Source: Pseudomonadota bacterium
GTDB taxonomy: Bacteria > Pseudomonadota > Alphaproteobacteria > Reyranellales > Reyranellaceae
Length of the DNA: 53,456 bases
NCBI GenBank assembly: GCA_018240745.1
Contig: JAFEFF010000183.1
Coordinates: 1-53,456, forward strand
Direction: 5' to 3'
This document shows, in pieces, positions 42,423 to 50,984 of the stretch (its first letter is position 1; every line of letters begins with the position of its first letter). The notes beneath the pieces were generated by a model that saw only the letters and a program-made list of their open reading frames with translations, was not told the origin of the DNA and searched no databases. A program made the translations under genes and the position numbers.

Positions 42423-45401
42423 CTAATGTGCCGCCGCCCAGTTGGTGCCGACGCCGGTTTCGACGACCAGCGGCACCGAGAGCCTGGCGGCCGCCTCCAT
42501 CACCGTGCGCGCGACGGCGGCGGCCTTCTCGACCTCCCGATCGGGCACCTCGAACAGCAGCTCGTCGTGCACCTGCAGCAGCATGCGGCTCTCGAGGTGC
42601 GCGTGCTTCAGCGCCTGCGGCAGCCGAATCATGGCCCGCTTGATGATGTCGGCCGCGCCACCCTGCAGGGGGGCGTTGATCGCTGCGCGCTCGTGGAAGG
42701 CGCGCATCGCGGCGCTCTTGTCGTTGATGTGCTTGAGGTGGATCTTGCGGCCGAACGGGGTCTTCACGAAGCCGTTCTTGCGCGCGTAGTCCTTGGTCCG
42801 CTCCATGTAGTCGCGGATGCCGGGATAGCGCTGGAAGTACTTGGCGATGTAGTCGCGCGCCTCGGGCTGGCCGATGCCGAGCTGGTTGGCGAGACCGAAT
42901 GCCGAGATGCCGTAGATGATGCCGAAGTTGATCGCCTTGGCGCGGCGGCGCACCAGCGGGTCCATGCCCTTGACCGGCACGCCGAACATCTCCGAGGCGG
43001 TGATGGCATGGATGTCGTCGCCGCGCTCGAACGCCTCCTTGAGCGAGGCGATGTCGGCGACGTGCGCGAGCAGGCGCAGCTCGATCTGCGAGTAGTCGGC
43101 CGAGAGCAGCTTGTGGCCGTTCTCGGCGATGAAGGCCTCGCGGATCTTGCGGCCCTCCTCGGTTCGCACCGGGATGTTCTGCAGGTTGGGATCGGTCGAG
43201 GCGAGCCGGCCGGTCGCCGCGCCGGTCATCTGGTAGGAGGTGTGGATGCGGCCCGTCCTGGCATCGAGTTCGCGCACCAGCGCGTCGGTGTAGGTGCCCT
43301 TGAGCTTGGCGATCTGGCGGTGCTCGAGGATCTTCACCGGCAATGGATGGCCCTGCGCCGCGAGCTCGTCGAGAACCGAGGCGTCGGTCGACCAGGCGCC
43401 GGTCTTGCTGCGCCGGCCGCCCGGCAGCTTCTGCTCGTCGAACAGGATCTCGCCGAGCTGCTTGGGCGAGCCGACATTGAATTCGCGCCCGGCGATCTTG
43501 TGGATCTCGCGCTCGAGCTCGCCCAGCCGCTTCTCGAACTCGGTGCTGAGCTTCCTGAGGGCGTTGGCGTCGACCTTGACGCCGGCCTGCTCCATGCCGA
43601 GCAGCACCGGGATCAGCGGCCGCTCGATGGTCTCGTACATGCCGACCATGTGCTCGGCGACGAGCCGCGGCTTGAAGCGCGCCCATAGCTGCATCGTCAC
43701 GTCGGCCTGCTGGGCGGCGTATTCCTGCGCCCGCTCGACCGGCACGCGGTCGAACGTCACCTGCTTGGCGCCCGAGCCGGCGACGTCGGAGAACTTCAGC
43801 GTCTTCTGCTCGAGATACCGTTCAGCGAGGTCCTCCAGCGCGTGGCTGTGCTTGCCGCCGTCGAGCACGAAGGAGAGCAGCATGGTGTCGTCGACCGGCC
43901 CGATCGCGATGCCGTGCCGTTCCAGCACCCACAGGTCGGGCTTCAGGTTCTGCCCGACCTTGAGCACGCCCGGGTCCTCGAGCATCGGCTTCAGCTTGTC
44001 GAGCACCGTCTCGAGCGGGAGCTGGTCGGCCAGCAGCGCGCCATCACCGTCGCCCGCAAGATCGAGGGCGCCCTGGCTTTCCTTCGGCCCGCCCGAGCGA
44101 TGGCCGATCGGCAGGTAGGCGGCGCGGCGGTTGCGCGAATTGACGTTGCCCCACGGCCCGTCGAGCAGCGCGAAGGACAGGCCGACCAGAGCGGCGTCAT
44201 TGGCTTTCGAACTGTCGGTCTCGAGCGCCAGCGCCACCACGCCGGCGCGCGTCGCCTCGGCGACCCATTCGTCGAGCGCGGCCTCGGTGCGGATCAGCTC
44301 GTAGTCCTCGGCCGTGAACGGCTTGTTGGACTTGGGCCGCACCGGCGCCGGCCGGCTCGCCTCGGGCAACTGCGGCGCCGGTGCGACCGAGGCCATGCTC
44401 TCGACCGGCGCCGTGGGGGCGCCCAGCTCCTTGGCATACTTGGCGATCAGCGTCTTGAAGCCCTGCTTCTCGAGCCACGGCAGCAGCACCTTGGGATCGG
44501 GTTTCTTCTTGTCGAAGCTTTCGGGATCGGTCGGCGTCGGCACGTCGTCCCGGAGCGTCACGAGCTGCTTGGAGATGCGGATCAGCTCGGCGTTCTGCTC
44601 GAGCGATTCGCGCCGCTTGGGCTGCTTGATCTCGCCGGTGCGGGCAAGCAGCGTCTCGAGATTGCCGTACTCGTTGATCAGCTGCGCCGCGGTCTTCACG
44701 CCGATGCCCGGCGCGCCCGGCACGTTGTCGGTCGAATCGCCCGCCAGTGCCTGCACGTCGACGACCTTGTCGGGCGTGACGCCGAACTTCTCCATCACCG
44801 CCTCGGGCCCGAGCTTGATCTTCTTGATCGGGTCCATCATCTCGACGCCCGGCCGGATGAGCTGCATCAGGTCCTTGTCGGACGAGACGATGGTGCAGGT
44901 GCCGCCGGCTTCGAGCGCCATCCGCGCATAGGTCGCGATCAGGTCGTCGGCCTCGTAGCCCGAGAGCTCGCAGACCGTGACATTGAACGCCTTGGCGGCC
45001 TCGCGGATCAGCGGGAACTGCGGGATCAGGTCGTCCGGCGGTTCGGACCGGTTGGCCTTGTACTTGTCGTAGATCTCGTTGCGAAAGGTGTTGCCGCTGG
45101 CGTCGAGGATCATCGCCACATGGTCGACCTCGGGCTTGTCGAGGATGTCGGCGGCCAGCATGCGGCAGAAGCCGTAGACGGCATTGACCGGCGTGCCGTC
45201 CGGCCGGTTCATCGGCGGCAGCGCATGGAAGGCGCGGAACAGGTAGCCCGAGCCGTCGACCAGGTAGAGGTTCTTGAGCGGCTTGTCCTCGACCCCACTC
45301 TTGTCAGCCGGCGTCTTGCCAGCCGCCGTCTTGTCGGCCGCTTTCGCGGGAGCAGGCGCCGTCGTGGGAGCAGGTGCCGCGGATGCCTTCGATTTCGCCA
45401 T
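42423..45401 (-). CDS. polA: DNA polymerase I
   Basis: A 992-residue polymerase for repair and Okazaki-fragment maturation. An unusual 40-residue Ala/Lys/Pro-rich N-terminal tail precedes the 5'-3' nuclease domain (LYLVDGSGYLFRAFHALP, SGYEADDLIAT, DVQALAGDSTDNVPGAPGIG). The 3'-5' exonuclease-like domain keeps VGQNLKPD, the Tyr and the last Asp (EYAAQQADVT), but the first motif reads ALALETDS: the Asp of DxE is Ala392 while Glu394 remains. The polymerase domain is canonical (GRLASTDPNLQNIPVR, SADYSQIELR, RRAKAINFGIIYGISAFGL, QVHDELLFEVP). It is divergent from the Mn riboswitch unit. Confidence 0.97.
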   Translation of the reverse strand: MAKSKASAAPAPTTAPAPAKAADKTAAGKTPADKSGVEDKPLKNLYLVDGSGYLFRAFHALPPMNRPDGTPVNAVYGFCRMLAADILDKPEVDHVAMILDASGNTFRNEIYDKYKANRSEPPDDLIPQFPLIREAAKAFNVTVCELSGYEADDLIATYARMALEAGGTCTIVSSDKDLMQLIRPGVEMMDPIKKIKLGPEAVMEKFGVTPDKVVDVQALAGDSTDNVPGAPGIGVKTAAQLINEYGNLETLLARTGEIKQPKRRESLEQNAELIRISKQLVTLRDDVPTPTDPESFDKKKPDPKVLLPWLEKQGFKTLIAKYAKELGAPTAPVESMASVAPAPQLPEASRPAPVRPKSNKPFTAEDYELIRTEAALDEWVAEATRAGVVALALETDSSKANDAALVGLSFALLDGPWGNVNSRNRRAAYLPIGHRSGGPKESQGALDLAGDGDGALLADQLPLETVLDKLKPMLEDPGVLKVGQNLKPDLWVLERHGIAIGPVDDTMLLSFVLDGGKHSHALEDLAERYLEQKTLKFSDVAGSGAKQVTFDRVPVERAQEYAAQQADVTMQLWARFKPRLVAEHMVGMYETIERPLIPVLLGMEQAGVKVDANALRKLSTEFEKRLGELEREIHKIAGREFNVGSPKQLGEILFDEQKLPGGRRSKTGAWSTDASVLDELAAQGHPLPVKILEHRQIAKLKGTYTDALVRELDARTGRIHTSYQMTGAATGRLASTDPNLQNIPVRTEEGRKIREAFIAENGHKLLSADYSQIELRLLAHVADIASLKEAFERGDDIHAITASEMFGVPVKGMDPLVRRRAKAINFGIIYGISAFGLANQLGIGQPEARDYIAKYFQRYPGIRDYMERTKDYARKNGFVKTPFGRKIHLKHINDKSAAMRAFHERAAINAPLQGGAADIIKRAMIRLPQALKHAHLESRMLLQVHDELLFEVPDREVEKAAAVARTVMEAAARLSVPLVVETGVGTNWAAAH

Positions 45402-45482
45402 GCCCCATGGTCTAGCACGGGCAAAAGGGCCGCAGCGAGGCGGCTTGCGATGGGTTTCCCACCGGCCTATACCCGCGCCGTC

Positions 45483-45597
45483 ATTGGGGAGTAGCCGGCC
45501 TCACCCCAGAGGCGGAACCGTCAACAGACTAGGCCTTCGGGCCTTGGCGGTTCCGGATCGATCCGCAGACGGATCGCGCTTGGCGAGACCTTTGGCT
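45483..45597 (+). ncRNA. yybP-ykoY manganese riboswitch
   Basis: The diagnostic loop GGGGAGTAGCC (45486-45496) is followed by GTCAACAGACTAGGCC, the second conserved binding loop. A stem GGAACCG / CGGTTCC encloses a GGCC-TTCG-GGCC hairpin, a further GATCCG..CGGATC hairpin follows, and the element closes with GGCGAGACCTTTGGC. This is the aptamer layout of the Mn2+-sensing yybP-ykoY class. It lies about 80 bases before a TMEM165/GDT1-type gene, a usual target. High Mn2+ should turn expression on. Confidence 0.87.
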
Positions 45598-45674
45598 TGT
45601 ACGCGCCACACCCGCGGGACCGGGCGGCGCGCACAGCCAATGGTATGCGCGCCCGATCCCGCCTTGTGACCTCG

Positions 45675-46232
45675 ATGGAAGCTTTCCTCGTCTCTGCCGG
45701 CCTCGTGGCGATCGCCGAGATCGGCGACAAGACCCAGCTCCTCGCCATGATCCTGGCCGCCCGCTACCACAAGCCGGTGCCGATCATCCTCGGCATCCTG
45801 GTGGCGACCCTCGCCAATCACGCGGTCGCGGCCTCGGTCGGCGCCGCCGTGGCGGCCTATGTCGGGCCGCACATCATGCGCTGGGTCGTCGGCGGGCTGT
45901 TCATCGTCATGGCAGGTTGGTGCCTGATTCCCGACGAGGCCGACGAGGGGCCCAAGGCGGTCGGTACGCTGGGCGCGTTCTTCGCCACCGTGGTCGCCTT
46001 CTTCCTGGTCGAGATCGGCGACAAGACCCAGATCGCGACCGTCGCGCTCGCGGCGCGCTTCCAGAACGTGCTCACCGTCACCGCCGGCACCACGGTCGGC
46101 ATGCTGCTGGCCAACGTGCCGGGGGTGCTGTTCGGCGATGTGCTGACCAAGCGCATTCCGCTCACATGGGTCCGGATCGGCGCTGCCGTCTCGTTCGTCG
46201 TGCTGGGCGTGCTGGCCGTGGCGATCGGCTAG
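45675..46232 (+). CDS. TMEM165/GDT1 (UPF0016) family transporter, probable Mn2+ exporter
   Basis: A 185-residue membrane protein with about six helices in two homologous halves. Each half has the family motif E-x-G-D-K-T: AIAEIGDKTQLLAM at 13-26 and LVEIGDKTQIATVAL in the second half. Bacterial members export manganese and the acidic pairs bind the cation. The Mn riboswitch directly upstream supports that role. ATG 45675 (MEAFLVSAGLVAIAE) is the natural start of helix 1; an in-frame ATG at 45597 lies in the riboswitch and would add a polar leader. It converges on the ModA-like gene with an overlapping 3' end. Confidence 0.92.
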   Translation: MEAFLVSAGLVAIAEIGDKTQLLAMILAARYHKPVPIILGILVATLANHAVAASVGAAVAAYVGPHIMRWVVGGLFIVMAGWCLIPDEADEGPKAVGTLGAFFATVVAFFLVEIGDKTQIATVALAARFQNVLTVTAGTTVGMLLANVPGVLFGDVLTKRIPLTWVRIGAAVSFVVLGVLAVAIG

Positions 46233-46873
46233 GCCTTCGCCAGGGCGATGAAGCGGGCGGCCTCGGCCGGCGCCTGCGCGGCAATCGTCACGGCTGCCGT
46301 GTAGACCGTGGTGAGATCGCAGCCTGCGGGCAGCGGCCCGACCAGCGTAACCCCGGGTGTGGCGCGGATCTCGGTCTCCTGGGTGCAGCCGATCGGCCGG
46401 CGCGCGCCCGAGGCGGCGAGGGCGCGCATGGCCGTGTTGCCGTTGGGGGCGAGCTTCAGCCGGCCCTGGACGCGGCTCCAGACGCCGAGGTCGCGCATCA
46501 CCCTCGCGAAGTGAATGCCGGCGGTGGCGAGCGCCGGATCGGGGAAATGGATCTCGTCGGCCGCCTCGAGCGCCGCGGCGAGTCCCGTCTTGTCGCCGAT
46601 CGCCGGCGCGGGATCGCCTGCCCGAATCGCGACCGCCGTCGCGACCCGTGCCACGTCGGCCATGCTCGAGGCGACGACATGACCGCTCCTGGCCAGGTCT
46701 TCGACCAGCGCACGGCTCAGGATCACGAGGTCGGCCGGCTCGCCTGCCAGCAGCCTGTCGCGCATGGCGCCGACGGCGGAGAAGGTTCCGTCGATCTCGA
46801 AGCCGAGCTTCGGCCGCAGGCGTTCGACCAGCGGCTGTGCCGCGCCGCCGGCCAGGATTCGCACGGTCGTCAC
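46229..46873 (-). CDS. ModA-like substrate-binding protein
   Basis: A 214-residue periplasmic-binding-protein fold similar to the molybdate-binding ModA group: TVRILAGGAAQPLVERLRP, FSAVGAMRDRLLAGEPADLVILS, VARVATAVAIRAG, and the C-terminal IGCTQETEI, GPLPAGC. No signal peptide is visible from the GTG 46873 start, so it may be cytoplasmic. The GTG overlaps the stop of the Bug-type gene (GTGA), so the two are coupled. No ABC permease or ATPase accompanies it, so molybdate uptake is not implied; ligand unknown. Confidence 0.8.
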   Translation of the reverse strand: MTTVRILAGGAAQPLVERLRPKLGFEIDGTFSAVGAMRDRLLAGEPADLVILSRALVEDLARSGHVVASSMADVARVATAVAIRAGDPAPAIGDKTGLAAALEAADEIHFPDPALATAGIHFARVMRDLGVWSRVQGRLKLAPNGNTAMRALAASGARRPIGCTQETEIRATPGVTLVGPLPAGCDLTTVYTAAVTIAAQAPAEAARFIALAKA

Positions 46874-47835
46874 TGGATCGTGGCGCCCGAGATCTTCACG
46901 ATCTTGGCCCACTTGGCGATGTCCTTCCGCAGGAAGTCACCGAAGTCGGCCGACGTCATGGTCATGGGCACCGCGCCTTGTTTCGCCCAGGCGTCCCGGA
47001 TCTTGGGCGAGGCGACGATCTTGGCGATCTCGGCATTCAGACGATCGATGATCTGTGGCGGCGTGCCCTGGGGCGCCATGATGCCGAGCCAGATCGTCGC
47101 CTCGTAGCCCGGCACGCCCGATTCGGCGATGGTCGGGACGTTGGGCAGGATGGCCGAGCGCTTCAGGCCGCTGGTGCCGAGGGCGCGGACTTCGTTGGCC
47201 TCGATCGGGCCCTTCATCGTGGTCACGGCGTCCAGCATCATCTGGACGTGACCGCCCATCACGTCGTTGCGCGCCTCGCCGCTGCTCTTGTGCGGCACGT
47301 GCAGGATGTCGGTGCCGCTCATGGCTTTGAACAGCTCGCCGGCCATGTGATAGGGCGTGCCGGGGCCCGACGAGGCATAGGTGAGCTTGCCAGGCTGCGC
47401 CTTGGCGAGCGCGATGAACTCCTGCACCGTCTTGGCCGGCACCGACGGGTGCACCACCATCACCAGATCCGAAGAATTGACCGGCGCTACGGGCACGAGG
47501 TCGCGCATGAGTTGGTAGGGCTTGTGGGTGAACAGCGTCTCGTTGGTCGTGTGGGTATTCGACATCATCAGCAGCGTGTAGCCGTCGGGCGGCGACTTGG
47601 CGACGATTTCCGTGCCGATGATCGCGCCGGCGCCGGGCTTGTCGTCGATGATGAACTGCTGGCCGAGCGATTCGGTCAGCGCCTGGCCCAGGATGCGGGC
47701 ATAGACGTCGGCCGGTCCGCCTGGCCCGAACGGCACCACGATCTTGACCGGCTTGTCCGGCCAGCTTTGCGCCGAGGCAGGCAGCGCGAAAGTTGCGGCC
47801 ACGATCGCGAGGCCGAGTCTCGTCGCCCAACGCAT
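46870..47835 (-). CDS. Bug/TctC-family tripartite transporter solute-binding protein
   Basis: A 321-residue secreted binding protein. Signal peptide MRWATRLGLAIVAATFALPASAQ, then the family signature WPDKPVKIVVPFGPGGPADV, the ligand-binding loop KPGAGAIIGTEIVAKSPPDGYT, LTYASSGPGTPYHM and VPTIAESGVPGYEA. Such proteins bind carboxylic acids in the periplasm, but here no TctA/TctB membrane genes are present, as for most orphan Bug proteins. It is coupled to the ModA-like gene downstream. Ligand unknown. Confidence 0.93.
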   Translation of the reverse strand: MRWATRLGLAIVAATFALPASAQSWPDKPVKIVVPFGPGGPADVYARILGQALTESLGQQFIIDDKPGAGAIIGTEIVAKSPPDGYTLLMMSNTHTTNETLFTHKPYQLMRDLVPVAPVNSSDLVMVVHPSVPAKTVQEFIALAKAQPGKLTYASSGPGTPYHMAGELFKAMSGTDILHVPHKSSGEARNDVMGGHVQMMLDAVTTMKGPIEANEVRALGTSGLKRSAILPNVPTIAESGVPGYEATIWLGIMAPQGTPPQIIDRLNAEIAKIVASPKIRDAWAKQGAVPMTMTSADFGDFLRKDIAKWAKIVKISGATIQ

Positions 47836-47850
47836 TTGTATACTCCCTGT

Positions 47851-48330
47851 TCAGACGATGGTTGTTTTGATGTCGATCCTAGCCGAAAGCGTACGGTGAA
47901 CCGGACAATGATCGGCGATTTCGAGCAAACGTGATCGCTGCTCGGCGTCGAGCACCCCGACGAATTCGATCTCGCGATAGATACGGTCGATCATCGCCTT
48001 GGGCTTCTCGCAGTTGGCGCAATCCTCGGCATAGACCTTGGTGTGGCGCAGCCGCACCACGCACTGCTCGAGCGGCCACTTCTTGCGACTGGCATAGAGG
48101 TGCACCGTCATCGAAGTGCAGGCGCCGAGCGACATCACCAGAAGCTGGTAGGGGCCGGGTCCGACATCGGCGCCGCCGGCCGATACGGGCTCGTCGGCGA
48201 TCAGCATGTGGCGGCCGTCGAACATCATCTGCTCGAACTTGCCCTGGCCCGACGACGCCACCACCGCCGTTCCGCCTGTCGCGAGGGCCTGAAGGGCGGC
48301 GATGTCGCGTCGCGTCGTGTTCTCGGCCAT
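47851..48330 (-). CDS. OsmC-family protein
   Basis: A 159-residue protein of the OsmC/Ohr fold. Two conserved Cys occur in the usual places: SLGACTSMTVHLYASRKKW on the long central helix and IADHCPVHRTLS near the C-terminus, as in OsmC-like thiol peroxidases. GPGPYQLLVMSLGAC is the family hallmark. ATG 48330 follows GAGGAGGCAC. It probably reduces organic hydroperoxides, but OsmC-like members also include uncharacterised redox proteins. It is divergent from the MFS gene and lies just upstream of the Bug-type gene. Confidence 0.9.
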   Translation of the reverse strand: MAENTTRRDIAALQALATGGTAVVASSGQGKFEQMMFDGRHMLIADEPVSAGGADVGPGPYQLLVMSLGACTSMTVHLYASRKKWPLEQCVVRLRHTKVYAEDCANCEKPKAMIDRIYREIEFVGVLDAEQRSRLLEIADHCPVHRTLSARIDIKTTIV

Positions 48331-48400
48331 AGTGCCTCCTCGATCGGATGGACGATGGTAGCAGAAATGCCCGCACATCCGGCGCCGGAGGATTGCGTAA

Positions 48401-49684
48401 ATGGACAGCGTTGAGTCGCGCGAGGCCGCGCATCGCGCGTCGGAGCAGCCAGGCAGCGGCGCGGACAGCCGCGCCTCGTGGCGAACGGCCTGGCTGGTCC
48501 TCGCCATCCTCTCCGTCTCCTACGCCTCGCCGCTGGTGATCGTTGTCGGCATGAAGCCGATGCAGGACGCGCTCGGCACCGACCGCTCGGTGCTGGCGCT
48601 CGCCGGATCGCTGGTCTGGGTCGGCACCGGCTCGGGCGGCATCCTGATGGGCTGGCTCGCCGACCGCATCGGCGTGCGCCGCACAGTATCGATCGGTGCC
48701 GTCATGATCGCGGCCGGGCTGGCGCTGTCGTCGCTCGGTTCGATCTGGACGCTCTATGTCGGCCACGCGCTGCTGGGTTTCCTCGGCAATGGCGGCGTCT
48801 ATCCGCCGCTGCTGGTCTACGTCAGTCGCTGGTTCGAGCGCCGGCGGGGTGCCGCGATCGCGTTGATCTCCTCGGGCCAGTACGTCGCCGGCGTGGTGTG
48901 GCCCGCCGTCTTCGAGCGCGGCATGACCGCATTCGGCTGGCAGTCGGTGATGCTGGTCTACGGCGTGTTCGCGCTCGCCGTCATCCTGCCCGCAACCCTG
49001 TTCCTCAAGGACGCACCCAAGCCCCCGCCAATGCCGGTGCGCCGCGCCGGCGCGCGGCCGGGCGAGCGGCCGCGGGTCGCCGGCTTCCATCCCAACGTGG
49101 CGCAGGCGCTGATCTGCCTCGCCGGCTTCTGCTGCTGCATCCCGATGTCGATACCGTCGGCACACATCGTCGCCTTCTGCGGCGATCTCGGCATCAAGGC
49201 GACGCATGGCGCGGCGATGCTGTCGCTGATGCTGGGTTGCGCCTTCCTCTCGCGCCAGGCCTGGGGCGCGCTGGCCGATCGGATCGGCGGCCTGCGCACG
49301 GTGATGGCGGGTTCGGCCTGCCAGGCGGTGGCGATTGCCCTCTTCCTGCTGACCCAGGACGAGGCCGGGCTGTTCTTCGTGTCGGCCGCGTTCGGGCTCG
49401 GTTTCGCCGGCATCATCCCGTCCTACAGCGTGGCCGTGCGCGATCTCTTCCCGCCATCGGAGGCGTCATGGCGCATGCCGCTCACCCTGTTCACGGCGAT
49501 GAGCGGCATGGCGTTCGGAAGCTGGTTCGCCGGCGCGCTCTACGATCACTTCGGCTACTACGCACCGGCCTTCGGCATCGCCGTGATCTTCAACCTGCTC
49601 AACCTCGCGATCGTCGGATTCCTGGTGTGGCGCACCGGCGGCACCGGCCGCACGCTGGTCTGGCCAACGCCCCGGACGGCATAA
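48401..49684 (+). CDS. MFS transporter
   Basis: A 427-residue major facilitator with about twelve membrane helices in two halves. The loop 2-3 motif GWLADRIGVRRTVS (G-x3-D-R-x-G-x-R-R) is present, and a second such loop (ALADRIGGLRTVMAG) begins the C-terminal half. ISSGQYVAGVVWPAVFERG and the overall pattern resemble monocarboxylate/oxalate-formate-type permeases. The polar N-terminal 25 residues (SREAAHRASEQPGSGADSR) are unlikely to be a signal. The substrate is not predictable. ATG 48401 is divergent from the OsmC gene. Confidence 0.9.
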   Translation: MDSVESREAAHRASEQPGSGADSRASWRTAWLVLAILSVSYASPLVIVVGMKPMQDALGTDRSVLALAGSLVWVGTGSGGILMGWLADRIGVRRTVSIGAVMIAAGLALSSLGSIWTLYVGHALLGFLGNGGVYPPLLVYVSRWFERRRGAAIALISSGQYVAGVVWPAVFERGMTAFGWQSVMLVYGVFALAVILPATLFLKDAPKPPPMPVRRAGARPGERPRVAGFHPNVAQALICLAGFCCCIPMSIPSAHIVAFCGDLGIKATHGAAMLSLMLGCAFLSRQAWGALADRIGGLRTVMAGSACQAVAIALFLLTQDEAGLFFVSAAFGLGFAGIIPSYSVAVRDLFPPSEASWRMPLTLFTAMSGMAFGSWFAGALYDHFGYYAPAFGIAVIFNLLNLAIVGFLVWRTGGTGRTLVWPTPRTA

Positions 49685-49691
49685 GAACAAA

Positions 49692-49750
49692 TCCTCCCCA
49701 TTCAGACAGATGGGGAGGTGCCCGCGTCTTACGCGCGCGGAGGGGTCATG
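49692..49750. repeat. Intergenic palindromic repeat, family B copy 2
   Basis: A stem CCTCCCCA / TGGGGAGG (49693-49718) is followed by GTGCCCGCG, a short CG-rich stem and GGAGGGGTCATG. It matches 33965-34017 in order and ending. It lies between convergent MFS and CobW-family genes. Confidence 0.85.
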
Positions 49751-49770
49751 GGCCGCAGTCGTGCCGGACG

Positions 49771-50934
49771 TTATTGCGGCTGCTGTTCCTGCTGCTGGCC
49801 CCAGCCCTTCTTCTCGGCGTCGAAGAAGGAGGCGAAGACCTTGCGGATCGTGCTCTCGCCGATGTCGCGGGTGATGAACACCACGCGGCTCTTGCGGTCG
49901 TCGCCCTCGGGCCACGCCTCGAGCGTCGCCGGCGGATGGAAGACGTGCTGCACGCCGTGGATCACGACCGGCTTGTCGGTGTCCTTGACGTTCAGGATGC
50001 CCTTCATGCGCAGCAGGTCGGGGCCGCGATAGGTCACCAGAGCGTCGAACGCCGCTGCCACCGTCGCCCAGCTCATCGGCTCGTCGAAGGTCATGCAGAA
50101 GGAGCGGATGCGGTCATCGTGGCGGTTGACGTCGTGCGGATCCTGCTCGCTGCCGGCCTGCCCACCATGGCCGTGATCGTTGCCATGCCCGTGATCGTGA
50201 TGGTGGTGATGCCCGTGGCCATGATGGTCTTGCTCGCCGTCATAGGCTTCAGCCTGCAGCCACTTCTTCACGTCGGCCGTCTTGGTCTCGGGATTGTAGA
50301 GGCCGGCATTCAGGATCTTGTTGGGCTCGATCTCGCCGCTGGTGATTGCCATGGCGGAGGCGCCCGGATTGAGATGCTGCAGGCGGTGCTTGAGGTCGTC
50401 GAGCTTCGGCGCCTCGGCGATGTCGCTCTTGGTGAGCAGCAGGCGGTCGGCGACGGCGGCCTGCTTCACCGCCTCCTCATGATTGTCGAGCGTGCTGCTG
50501 CCGTTCACGCCGTCGACCGTCGTCACCACGCCGTCGAGTCGGTAGCGCGTGGCGAGCAGGGGATCTGTCATCAGCGTGTGCAGGATCGGCGCGGGGTCGG
50601 CCAGACCCGTGGTCTCGACCACCATGCGCCTGAACGGCGATACCTCGCCCTTGGAGCGCTTGAGGAACAGCTCGCTCATGGTGCGCACGAGATCGCCTCG
50701 CACCGTGCAGCACAGACAGCCGGAGTTCAGCGTCACCATGCCGTCTTCGCTCGACTTCTCGACCAGCAGGTGATCGAGGCCGATCTCGCCGAATTCGTTG
50801 ATGATCACCGCGGTGTCGGCGAGCTCGGGCCGGCGCAGCAGCTTGTTCAGCAGCGTGGTCTTGCCGCTGCCCAGGAAGCCCGTCAGCACGGTCACGGGAA
50901 TGCGTTCTTCGGCGGCGGTCTGGGTGTTGCTCAT
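49771..50934 (-). CDS. CobW-family G3E GTPase / metallochaperone with His-rich loop
   Basis: A 387-residue metal-handling GTPase. Walker A is GFLGSGKTTLLNKLL with Lys25, the metal-binding CxCC motif is Cys73-L-Cys75-Cys76 (SGCLCCTVRGDL), and LLTKSDIAE is the base-recognition motif. A His/Asp/Gly-rich stretch (about 230-263, HHGHGHHHHHDHGHG) separates the GTPase from the CobW C-terminal domain (FCMTFDEPMSW, RMKGILNVKDTDKPVVIHGVQH). Such proteins deliver zinc or cobalt to target enzymes, often under zinc starvation. No Zur-box-like palindrome is obvious upstream. Metal specificity is not determined. Confidence 0.92.
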   Translation of the reverse strand: MSNTQTAAEERIPVTVLTGFLGSGKTTLLNKLLRRPELADTAVIINEFGEIGLDHLLVEKSSEDGMVTLNSGCLCCTVRGDLVRTMSELFLKRSKGEVSPFRRMVVETTGLADPAPILHTLMTDPLLATRYRLDGVVTTVDGVNGSSTLDNHEEAVKQAAVADRLLLTKSDIAEAPKLDDLKHRLQHLNPGASAMAITSGEIEPNKILNAGLYNPETKTADVKKWLQAEAYDGEQDHHGHGHHHHHDHGHGNDHGHGGQAGSEQDPHDVNRHDDRIRSFCMTFDEPMSWATVAAAFDALVTYRGPDLLRMKGILNVKDTDKPVVIHGVQHVFHPPATLEAWPEGDDRKSRVVFITRDIGESTIRKVFASFFDAEKKGWGQQQEQQPQ

Positions 50935-50984
50935 CTTCGTTTACCTCAAGGTCCCTCGCTGCACCCGGGATGGCAGTTTCGCTG

